Source: Porphyromonadaceae bacterium UBA7042 (lineage in GTDB: Bacteria > Bacteroidota > Bacteroidia > Bacteroidales > Muribaculaceae). From it: a stretch of 22,475 bases of DNA. Positions 14,384-21,058 of the stretch are shown one piece after another. Every line of letters begins with the position of its first letter. Positions within the stretch are counted from its first letter, which is position 1. The position numbers and the translations under genes are program-made. The notes beneath the pieces are model-generated. The model was given only the letters and a program-made list of their open reading frames with translations, was not told the DNA's origin and did not search any database. The stretch spans positions 1-22,475 of the forward strand of contig DLAR01000020.1 in assembly GCA_002494015.1 (NCBI GenBank). Reading direction: 5' to 3'.

Positions 14384-16186
14384 ATGACACTGAAACGAAT
14401 CATACTGACATTTTTAATGGCCATGACGCTGTCAGGGGCATTTGCCGAGACAACATTCACGGTCAAACCGCCCCGTGGCGTATATGAAGGGGACAAATTC
14501 CCGATTACGTTCAAACTGACCGACGGCCACAGCAACAACATAAAGGTGCAGCCTATAACAGGATGCACCCTGCTTTACGGCCCGTCGACTTCGACATCGC
14601 AGTCCTATCAGATTATCAACGGTAAAGCCTCGTCAAGTTCCACGGTGGAATTTACCTATTTTTACCGCGCCGGAGAAGCCGGGACTTATACCATCCCGGC
14701 AGCTACAGTGGTGGTCGACGGGAAACAGATGTCAACCAAGCAGATGACATTTACAGTCATGCCGCGCGCCGACCGTGACAAACCGGCGTCGCAACGTCCC
14801 GTCACTATCGATGATCCCGACACGCAGGCGGCAGGCCGACAGGTCAACGCCAACGACGTGTTTGTGCGCATCATCCTGTCACGCCCATCAGCCTACGAGC
14901 AGGAGGCGATTGCCTGTACCATAAAGCTCTATACAAAATATTCCATCTCGTCGTTCATGCCGACCAAACAGCCGAGCTTTGACGGATTTCTCATTCAGGA
15001 AGTAGACCTCCAGCCGTCTCTTAACGAAATTGAAACCTACAACGGTCAGGAGTACATGACTGCGTTGCTCAAAAAATGCATCATATTCCCTCAGCAATCA
15101 GGCAAACTGACAATCAATTCGGGCAACTATGACATCTCGGTGGTGCAATATGACAACGTGAACATGGGATTGTTCCAAGTACGTCAGCCGCGCGAGGCAA
15201 AAATCAAGGTGAGCTCCAACAGCGCGTCGATAAACATTCTCCCCCTCCCCACCCCACAACCCGACGGATTTTTCGGTGCCGTGGGCCGTTTCTCAATCGA
15301 TTCAAAACTGGTGGGAAACTCATTCCGCACCAATGACCCGGCCACTCTCATCTATACAATATCAGGCACGGGAAACATCAAGTATGTCAAAGAACCGGTT
15401 ATTGACTTTCCCAGTGAATTTGAACAATATACTCCCAAGAGCGATATTCAAGCCGAAGTACAAGGCAACGATGTTACCGGAAGTATGACGGTGGAATATA
15501 CGTTTGTCCCGCAAAGTGTAGGAGATTTTACGATAGGGAGCGACAAGTTTGTGTACTTTGACCCGTCTACCAAACAATATGTGACATTGACCACGCCGTC
15601 CTACAATCTCAAAGTGGCCAAAGGCGTTTCGACTCCGTCCACTACCGAGAAAAAAGACATCGAGGCCAAAAACACCGACATCCGCCACATCCATCAGGGA
15701 GACAAGGGTCTCGCCCGCAATCACAAGCCGACAGTATTGAAAACCTATTACTGGATTCTGTACGCGATTCTAATTATCGGCCTCATCGCAGCCATATATA
15801 TCTATGGCCGCAATGCCCGGCTTCATGCCGATATAACCGGACGCCGCCAGTCTAAAGCCAACAAGATCGCCCGCAAGAGACTGAAAGCAGCCGCAGGATT
15901 CATGAATGCCGGTGATGCCGACAAATTTTATGAGGAGATGCTACGCGCTGTGTGGGGTTATCTTTCCGACAAGCTGTCAATCCCCGTATCCCAACTGTCG
16001 CGAGACAACATTGTCAGCCGACTCAGCGATAAAGGATACCCGGCCGAGGTGACCGACAGCCTTATAGCTGTACTTGACGAATGCGAAATGGCCCGATATA
16101 CCCCTGACAGCTCGTCGCAGGTAGACCGTGTCTACAACCAAGGTGTCGAGGCGATAAACCGGATGGAGAATTGCAAACTGAATTAA
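14384..16186 (+). CDS. batD: BatD, oxygen-tolerance family membrane protein
   Basis: A 600-residue protein of normal BatD length. A signal peptide (MTLKRIILTFLMAMTLSGAFA) is followed by a large periplasmic region of repeated immunoglobulin-like beta domains (TFTVKPPRGVYEGDKFPITF; YFYRAGEAGTYTIPAATVVV; FTYFYRAG). One membrane helix lies at about residues 457-475 (WILYAILIIGLIAAIYIYG). The cytoplasmic tail carries the typical helical FYEEMLRAVWGYLSDKL and SRDNIVSRL motifs. BatD is thought to be the main periplasmic scaffold of the Bat complex. The gene is tightly packed between the short BatD-like gene and BatE, with gaps of four bases on each side, so co-translation is likely. Confidence 0.93.
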   Translation: MTLKRIILTFLMAMTLSGAFAETTFTVKPPRGVYEGDKFPITFKLTDGHSNNIKVQPITGCTLLYGPSTSTSQSYQIINGKASSSSTVEFTYFYRAGEAGTYTIPAATVVVDGKQMSTKQMTFTVMPRADRDKPASQRPVTIDDPDTQAAGRQVNANDVFVRIILSRPSAYEQEAIACTIKLYTKYSISSFMPTKQPSFDGFLIQEVDLQPSLNEIETYNGQEYMTALLKKCIIFPQQSGKLTINSGNYDISVVQYDNVNMGLFQVRQPREAKIKVSSNSASINILPLPTPQPDGFFGAVGRFSIDSKLVGNSFRTNDPATLIYTISGTGNIKYVKEPVIDFPSEFEQYTPKSDIQAEVQGNDVTGSMTVEYTFVPQSVGDFTIGSDKFVYFDPSTKQYVTLTTPSYNLKVAKGVSTPSTTEKKDIEAKNTDIRHIHQGDKGLARNHKPTVLKTYYWILYAILIIGLIAAIYIYGRNARLHADITGRRQSKANKIARKRLKAAAGFMNAGDADKFYEEMLRAVWGYLSDKLSIPVSQLSRDNIVSRLSDKGYPAEVTDSLIAVLDECEMARYTPDSSSQVDRVYNQGVEAINRMENCKLN

Positions 16187-16190
16187 GATT

Positions 16191-16973
16191 ATGAAACAAT
16201 TTTTTATCAGCATATTAGTAATAACCGCGTCAATCCTGACTGCGGGGGCATCAACACTCATCGAGCAAGCCGATTCAGCCTACATGGCCGATGACTTCGA
16301 CATGGCCGCGTCACTTTATAACAAGGTCATAGCCGAAGAAGGAACATCGGCCACCCTCTATTACAATCTCGGGAACTGTTATTACCGCCTCGGACAACCG
16401 GGAAAAGCTATCGTAGCCTACGAGCGGTCACTGCGTCTGGACCCGACAAGTGCCGACACTCGCGACAACCTCGATTTTGTAAATGAACGAATTATCGACC
16501 GTATAGGAGAAAGAGGCACATTTATCGGCAATGCCCTTGACGCGGCATCCAACAAGGCCAAGTCAGACACATGGGCATGGCTCGCTTTCGGACTCTTTGT
16601 GCTTACTGTAAGCGGAGTGGCACTGTATGTATTCTCATCGAGTGTGCCATTGCGCAAAACAGGGTTCTTCGGCAGTATAGTCACCCTTATCGGCACAGGC
16701 ATTTTCATCTTTTTCGCATTCCGCTCTGCGGCATTATCTCTTGCCGACGATGCCGCAGTCATTACTGTCCCGTCAACGATCCTGTCAACGGTTCCGCGCA
16801 TCCCTCATGACCGCAATCAGGAAGCAATGCTTCTGCACGAAGGGACAAAGGTAAAGATTCTTGATTCCGTAAGAACCACGACAGCCGATTCGGTCACGTC
16901 CACTTGGTATGACGTGGAAATCGACAACACCCATCGCGCATGGATTGACAGCAACGCAGTCGAGAAAATTTAA
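16191..16973 (+). CDS. batE: BatE, TPR and SH3-like membrane protein
   Basis: A 260-residue protein closing the Bat operon. The parts in order are a signal peptide (cleaved near residue 19-21), TPR repeats at about residues 25-100 (DSAYMADDFDMAASLYNKVI; YYNLGNCYYRLGQPGKAIVAYERSLRLDP), two membrane helices at about 129-148 and 160-180, and a C-terminal SH3-like beta domain at about 195-260 ending in TWYDVEIDNTHRAWIDSNAV. The SH3-like end is expected to lie in the periplasm and could contact peptidoglycan or partner proteins. No strong hairpin terminator is visible in the 179 bases downstream; only short, weak inverted repeats occur. Confidence 0.92.
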   Translation: MKQFFISILVITASILTAGASTLIEQADSAYMADDFDMAASLYNKVIAEEGTSATLYYNLGNCYYRLGQPGKAIVAYERSLRLDPTSADTRDNLDFVNERIIDRIGERGTFIGNALDAASNKAKSDTWAWLAFGLFVLTVSGVALYVFSSSVPLRKTGFFGSIVTLIGTGIFIFFAFRSAALSLADDAAVITVPSTILSTVPRIPHDRNQEAMLLHEGTKVKILDSVRTTTADSVTSTWYDVEIDNTHRAWIDSNAVEKI

Positions 16974-17072
16974 ATTCCGACCTACATCCCTAATATACAG
17001 CCCATTATAACTCGAATACGGCTATCGTCGTAAAATAATGTTATAAAACACTGTAAGTTTTTGGCTCAATTA

Positions 17073-17104
17073 TTTGTTTAAGTAAAAATTTAGTTCTAAA
17101 TTTA
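17073..17104 (+). promoter_or_regulatory. Near-consensus promoter for the small HTH gene
   Basis: TTTG (17073-17076), a 20-base spacer and TAAATTTA (17097-17104) give a single mismatch to the Bacteroidota consensus, at the last base of the -7 box. The predicted start near 17108 leaves a leader of about 45 bases. The spacing equals that of the two promoters at 934-965 and 987-1018. Confidence 0.6.
17086..17103 (+). promoter_or_regulatory. 18-bp inverted repeat over the -7 element (candidate operator)
   Basis: AAATTTAG-TT-CTAAATTT is a perfect 8-bp inverted repeat with a two-base centre. It covers most of the spacer and seven of the eight -7 bases. A dimeric regulator bound here would block the promoter. 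The HTH protein encoded just downstream is the obvious candidate, but autoregulation is inferred. As it is wholly A/T-rich at its arms, chance occurrence is not excluded. Confidence 0.45.
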
Positions 17105-17152
17105 TAACCATCAAAAATAAAATCAATTATTAACCCCCAAAAACATAGTATC

Positions 17153-17413
17153 ATGACTAAAACTATCACCTTCAACGACCTCCGCCGCATCAAGGACAGC
17201 CTCCCCGACGGCTCGATTCGCCAGATTGCTGACAAGCTGAACATTACAGCCCAGACGGTGCGCAACTATTTTGGTGGCAGTAATTACGAGTTTGGCAAGA
17301 ACTGTGGAGTTCACATTGAGCCGGGACCCGACGGTGGCATTGTGGTTTTGGATGACACCACAATCTATGATATGGCTGTAGAAATCCTCGAAGAGACGAA
17401 GGAGGAGGCGTGA
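17153..17413 (+). CDS. Small helix-turn-helix DNA-binding protein
   Basis: An 86-residue protein with a helix-turn-helix at about residues 21-42 (SIRQIADKLNITAQTVRNYF), reminiscent of the helical HTH of LacI/MarR-like and resolvase-type proteins. The remainder is a short beta segment (GVHIEPGPDGGIVVLDDT) and a final acidic helix (AVEILEETKEEA). No ligand domain, signal peptide or membrane segment is present. It is monocistronic in appearance, with its own promoter, a leader of about 45 bases and a terminator-like hairpin after it. Small proteins of this form occur widely in Bacteroidales, but I know of no assigned function. An 18-bp palindrome over its own promoter suggests autoregulation. 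Confidence 0.82.
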   Translation: MTKTITFNDLRRIKDSLPDGSIRQIADKLNITAQTVRNYFGGSNYEFGKNCGVHIEPGPDGGIVVLDDTTIYDMAVEILEETKEEA

Positions 17414-17444
17414 CCGCCACTTGTTTTGTATCTAAAAAACATAG

Positions 17445-17505
17445 CAGAAAGGCATATCGGGTTTCCCCTCTATGGGTAAAAAACCGCTGATGTCTTTCTG
17501 TTTTT
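17445..17505 (+). terminator. Terminator-like hairpin between the HTH and stress-protein genes
   Basis: CAGAAAG (17445-17451) pairs with CTTTCTG (17494-17500), with CAT/ATG and GGTTT (17460-17464)/AAACC (17481-17485) continuing the imperfect stem inward. A run of five T's follows directly. This is a plausible intrinsic terminator for the HTH gene. It ends only 22 bases before the next start codon, leaving little room for a new promoter, so partial readthrough (attenuation) is possible. Confidence 0.6.
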
Positions 17506-17527
17506 AACATAGAATCCTTACACTGTT

Positions 17528-18655
17528 ATGGCCGAAGAATCAAGACTTATTACCGTTGCAATCCACACTTACGACAAAGCCCAAGCCTTGAAAGCGGTGC
17601 TTGAAAGCGAAGGTGTGGAAACCGTTCTTCAGAATGTGAACTTGTCACAACCGGTTGTCTCATCGGGTGTCAGAGTGCGCATCCACGAGACGGACCTGCC
17701 GCTTGCATTGCGCATAATCGAGAATCTCGACATCTTTACCAATGGTTCTCCGGCCGATTCTGAAGGGAAACAACCTACCATACTTGTGCCGGTTGACTTT
17801 TCAGCCTACTCGGCACTTGCCTGTGACATCGCATTTCACATTGCGGCTGAACACTGCGCGTCGGTCCGCATCCTTAACACTTATATCGACCCCTCTTTGT
17901 CGACAGCCATACAATTGTCAGATTCCCTTACTTTTGACGACGATATCGTCGCCGAAGCCGAGGAAGACAAGACGATTGAAACAGAGGTCGGATTAATGAT
18001 GAAAAAGTTCACGCTTTCCATCAGGGAAAAGATTAAAACCGGAATAATTCCTGCGGTTAAATTCACCACCGAAATACGGGAAGGCATCCCGGAGGATGTA
18101 ATCGACATAATGGCCAAGGAAATCAAACCGATGTTCATAGTCATGGGAACGCGCGGTGCAGGCAAAAAGGAACGAGATTTAATCGGAAGCGTCACAGCCG
18201 AAGTTCTTGACACAACCCGATTCCCGGTCTTTACCGTTCCGGAATCGACTCATCTTAATGAAATTGAACAGCTCAGGCGCGTCGTGCTTTTCAGCAGCCT
18301 TGACCAAGAGGATATTCTGGCCCTCGACGCCCTCTATCGCTTGTTCCCTCTCAAAAATTTACATGTCACACTCGTATCAATTCCGTCAAAAAAGAACCCG
18401 CATGGAAATCAGGAAACGCTAAGACGGCTGCTGGACTACTGTAAAGAGCACTATGCCGGATACACGTTTGACACAGCATCACTGACCCTTGACAATGTCA
18501 TCGATGACTTCAACAATCTCGGCAACGGCAACCCGATAGACCTCATCACGGTTCCCAATCGCAAAAAGAACGTCTTTGCCCGGTTGTTCAATCCGGGTCT
18601 CGCCCACCGGCTCCTGTTCCATGCCGACATACCGATGATGGTGATACCCGTATAA
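17528..18655 (+). CDS. DUF2007-like domain fused to tandem universal stress protein domains
   Basis: A 375-residue cytoplasmic protein in three parts. Residues 5-66 resemble DUF2007 (putative prokaryotic signal-transducing domain): RLITVAIHTYDKAQALKAVL and VRVRIHETDLPLALRIIENL. Residues 76-235 are a full UspA fold starting PTILVPVDFSAYS and carrying the ATP-binding motif G207-x2-G210-x9-G220-S221, so this unit should bind ATP. Residues 245-375 form a second UspA-like unit (VVLFSSLDQEDILAL to LLFHADIPMMVIPV) in which the glycine motif is degenerate (PNRKKNVFARLFNPG), suggesting a non-binding half. Physiological role unknown; it is likely a stress or energy-state sensor. It is followed by fdtA after 15 bases. 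Confidence 0.87.
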   Translation: MAEESRLITVAIHTYDKAQALKAVLESEGVETVLQNVNLSQPVVSSGVRVRIHETDLPLALRIIENLDIFTNGSPADSEGKQPTILVPVDFSAYSALACDIAFHIAAEHCASVRILNTYIDPSLSTAIQLSDSLTFDDDIVAEAEEDKTIETEVGLMMKKFTLSIREKIKTGIIPAVKFTTEIREGIPEDVIDIMAKEIKPMFIVMGTRGAGKKERDLIGSVTAEVLDTTRFPVFTVPESTHLNEIEQLRRVVLFSSLDQEDILALDALYRLFPLKNLHVTLVSIPSKKNPHGNQETLRRLLDYCKEHYAGYTFDTASLTLDNVIDDFNNLGNGNPIDLITVPNRKKNVFARLFNPGLAHRLLFHADIPMMVIPV

Positions 18656-18670
18656 CATTTTATAAAAAAC

Positions 18671-19087
18671 ATGGAGAAATTACGACCCGGAATATATGAC
18701 CTTCCCCGCATCTACGACCCCCGTGGAAATCTGACTTTTGTACAAAACAAAGATCAGGTACCATTTGACATCGCCCGGGTATACTGGACCTATGACGTGC
18801 CGGCCGGCGAGGAACGCGGAGGACACTCCCACCACGAGGGAAAGGAATTTGTTATCGCCACCAGCGGCAGTTTTAATGTCAATCTGTTTGACGGCGAAGA
18901 CTGGCGTACCTACACGCTCAACCGGCCGTATAAAGCGCTTTACATTCCACCGGGATACTGGCGCACACTTGACAATTTTGCCTCGGGAAGCGTGTGCATG
19001 GTCATAACATCCACACCTTATAGCGAGGACGATTATGTGCGTGATTTTGAAGAATTTAAACGAATCGCAGGTAAAAACGGATTTTGA
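18671..19087 (+). CDS. FdtA/QdtA-like dTDP-4-oxo-6-deoxyglucose 3,4-ketoisomerase (cupin)
   Basis: A 138-residue single-domain cupin of the WxcM/FdtA family, which moves the keto group of dTDP-4-keto-6-deoxyglucose from C4 to C3. Visible signatures are the N-terminal DPRGNLTFVQN, the histidine cluster GGHSHHEGKEF with H52, H54 and H55 (the catalytic pair in characterised FdtA), IPPGYWRTLDNF, and the C-terminal YSEDDYVRDFEEF. FdtA and QdtA differ in C4 configuration of the product (galacto versus gluco) and I cannot separate them by eye. The aminotransferase expected to use its product is encoded eleven bases downstream. No rmlA or rmlB gene is present here, so the substrate comes from elsewhere in the genome. 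Confidence 0.9.
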   Translation: MEKLRPGIYDLPRIYDPRGNLTFVQNKDQVPFDIARVYWTYDVPAGEERGGHSHHEGKEFVIATSGSFNVNLFDGEDWRTYTLNRPYKALYIPPGYWRTLDNFASGSVCMVITSTPYSEDDYVRDFEEFKRIAGKNGF

Positions 19088-19098
19088 CATACTGACTG

Positions 19099-20235
19099 AT
19101 GCGTTATCCATTTCTTGACCTTGGGAAAGTAAACGAGCCTTACCGTGACGAGCTTATCGCCGCGGCTACCCGTGTCATAAAATCGGGACGTTATGTGGGC
19201 GGCTCTGAAGTCGAGGCTTTTGAACATGAATTAAGCAATCTGCTGCGGGTGCCTCACGTCATTGCCGTCAGCAACGGTCTTGACGCACTCCGTCTGATTC
19301 TCCGAGCCTATGTTGAACTCGGGATAATGATGCCGGGAGATGAAATCATCGTTTCGGCCAACACTTACATCGCCTCGATACTCGCCATAACCGACGCGGG
19401 ACTGGCCCCGGTCCTCGTGGATGCCGGCTATGACACGATGAACATTGATACTTCATTAATCGAACAAGCGATAACCACCCGGACTCGCGGAATCATGACC
19501 GTTCATCTATATGGCCGCGTAGCATGGGACAATCGTCTTGCCGACATCGCCCGACGGCACAGCCTGAAGGTTATCGAGGACACAGCACAAGCTATCGGTG
19601 CCCGTGCGACAACCGGCGGCCTATATGGCAGCGACCGGGCCGGGGCTCTCGGCGATGCGGGAGGCTTCAGCTTTTATCCCACAAAAAATGTCGGAGCATT
19701 GGGCGATGCCGGTGCCGTAGCAACCCATGAACAAGATTTGGCACAAGCAGTCCGCGCGCTTGCCAACTATGGCAGCGACCGGCGCTATCACAATATTTAT
19801 GCAGGTTTCAATTGCCGCATGGACCCGATTCAAGCAGCAATGTTGAGAGTAAAGCTCAGCCATACCGACGAAGAAAATGCCGACCGTTTTGCCCGCGCGC
19901 TCGCCTATCACCGCACAATCAATCACCCCTCAGTGATTACACCCACGATGACTCAAGCAGTCATTGACAACGTATGGCACCAGTATGTAATCCGTGTTAC
20001 CTGCGGGAAACGGGACGAAATGATTCGGAAACTTGCCGAAGCCGGCGTTGGGACCGACATCCATTACGCCGTTCCGCCCCACCGGCAACCCTGCTATCAC
20101 GGCCAGCTGCGCCACGGCGATTTACCCGTAACCGAAACTCTCGCCGAACAGATAGTCAGCCTGCCTGTTGCGACCGGCACTTCGGTCAAAGACGCAGCCG
20201 ACATAGCCCGAATAATCAACACTATCGACTTGTAA
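19099..20235 (+). CDS. DegT/DnrJ/EryC1-family sugar aminotransferase, FdtB/QdtB-like
   Basis: A 378-residue PLP-dependent sugar aminotransferase. The N-terminal block FLDLGKVNEPYRDELIAAA, the substrate segment SGRYVGGSEVEAFE, AVSNGLDALRLIL, IEDTAQAIGA and the PLP lysine K196 in FYPTKNVGALGDAGAV are all intact, followed by NYGSDRRYHNIYAGFNCRMD and a C-terminal IHYAVPPHRQP. Paired with the upstream ketoisomerase, it should install an amino group at C3 of a dTDP-3-keto-6-deoxyhexose, giving dTDP-Fuc3N or dTDP-Qui3N. No acetyltransferase (FdtC/QdtC) follows, so N-acetylation would need a distant gene or does not occur. A surface polysaccharide or glycoprotein glycan is the probable destination. 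Confidence 0.92.
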   Translation: MRYPFLDLGKVNEPYRDELIAAATRVIKSGRYVGGSEVEAFEHELSNLLRVPHVIAVSNGLDALRLILRAYVELGIMMPGDEIIVSANTYIASILAITDAGLAPVLVDAGYDTMNIDTSLIEQAITTRTRGIMTVHLYGRVAWDNRLADIARRHSLKVIEDTAQAIGARATTGGLYGSDRAGALGDAGGFSFYPTKNVGALGDAGAVATHEQDLAQAVRALANYGSDRRYHNIYAGFNCRMDPIQAAMLRVKLSHTDEENADRFARALAYHRTINHPSVITPTMTQAVIDNVWHQYVIRVTCGKRDEMIRKLAEAGVGTDIHYAVPPHRQPCYHGQLRHGDLPVTETLAEQIVSLPVATGTSVKDAADIARIINTIDL

Positions 20236-20251
20236 CAATCAGCATTCATTA

Positions 20252-21058
20252 ATGAACTCGAAGTCTAAATACAGCCTATTTTCACTTATCCCGATTACCG
20301 CATTCGTCATCAGTGTGACATGCTGCCATGCCACAGACAATACCGGCATCGTCAGTGGCGAATTTGGCAACCTTATGGAGGTAAAGACACCCGAAAGTGT
20401 CGAGTCGGAACTCATACACTACAAAGGCATGGATGTGTCGTTTAACCCATCGCTCCACATCCCCAACTGGGTCTCGTGGGAACTCACCGGAGAGGAAACC
20501 GAAGGTACAGAACCTCGCGCCCGCAAATTTTACTGCGACGAAAGCGTTGCAGGATGCGCCGAACCTTACGACTACAACTATTCAGGATATGACCGCGGAC
20601 ACATGGCTCCGGCAGGAGACATGAAATGGGACAAAGAGGCCATGCAGGAAACCTTTTATATGACCAATATCTGCCCGCAGGCCAAGTCACTGAATTCCGG
20701 CTCATGGAAAAAACTGGAAGAAAAATGCCGAGTGTGGGCACAGGCTGACAGCGTGATATACATCGTCTGCGGCCCGATATATGATGAAACACCGATTGAA
20801 TACATCGGCGACCCGCACATCTATGTGCCCCGTCGCTTTTTTAAAGCAATCATTTCACCCTATGCCAATCCGCCCCGCGGAATAGGATTTATCATGCCCA
20901 ACGGCAAAGTACCGGGAGGAATGCAAGCCGCCGCCGTAACAATCGATGAAATTGAAGAAATAACCGGCTATGACTTCTTCTACACTCTCCCCGATGATAT
21001 TGAATCAACTGTCGAATCTCAGAAAAATTTTCACTTGTGGAGCACGATACGCCCGTAA
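20252..21058 (+). CDS. Exported DNA/RNA non-specific endonuclease (DRGH family)
   Basis: A 268-residue secreted nuclease of the Serratia nuclease/NUC1 type. After an N-terminal export signal (residues 1-27, with CC at 24-25 that could alternatively act as a loose lipobox) the catalytic region shows GYDRGHMAPAGD with D114, R115, G116 and the general base H117. The block MTNICPQAKSLNSGSWKKLE follows, where N148 is at the position of the Mg-binding Asn of the Serratia enzyme. The full active site therefore looks intact. Periplasmic, surface or extracellular location is inferred; a nutritional or DNA-scavenging role is the usual interpretation. No immunity gene is adjacent, arguing against a toxin. 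Its 3' end contains the start of mnmE. Confidence 0.92.
   Translation: MNSKSKYSLFSLIPITAFVISVTCCHATDNTGIVSGEFGNLMEVKTPESVESELIHYKGMDVSFNPSLHIPNWVSWELTGEETEGTEPRARKFYCDESVAGCAEPYDYNYSGYDRGHMAPAGDMKWDKEAMQETFYMTNICPQAKSLNSGSWKKLEEKCRVWAQADSVIYIVCGPIYDETPIEYIGDPHIYVPRRFFKAIISPYANPPRGIGFIMPNGKVPGGMQAAAVTIDEIEEITGYDFFYTLPDDIESTVESQKNFHLWSTIRP

Noticed and set aside
16974..17072. Terminator after batE or small RNA gene
   Set aside because: Only four-base stems (for example TGTT/AACA near 17039-17050) are seen, with no stable hairpin plus T-run and no promoter for a separate RNA.
20252..21058. Endonuclease as a secreted toxin of a contact-dependent or polymorphic toxin system
   Set aside because: It is a short, stand-alone nuclease with only an export signal, without delivery domains, and no immunity-type gene is adjacent.
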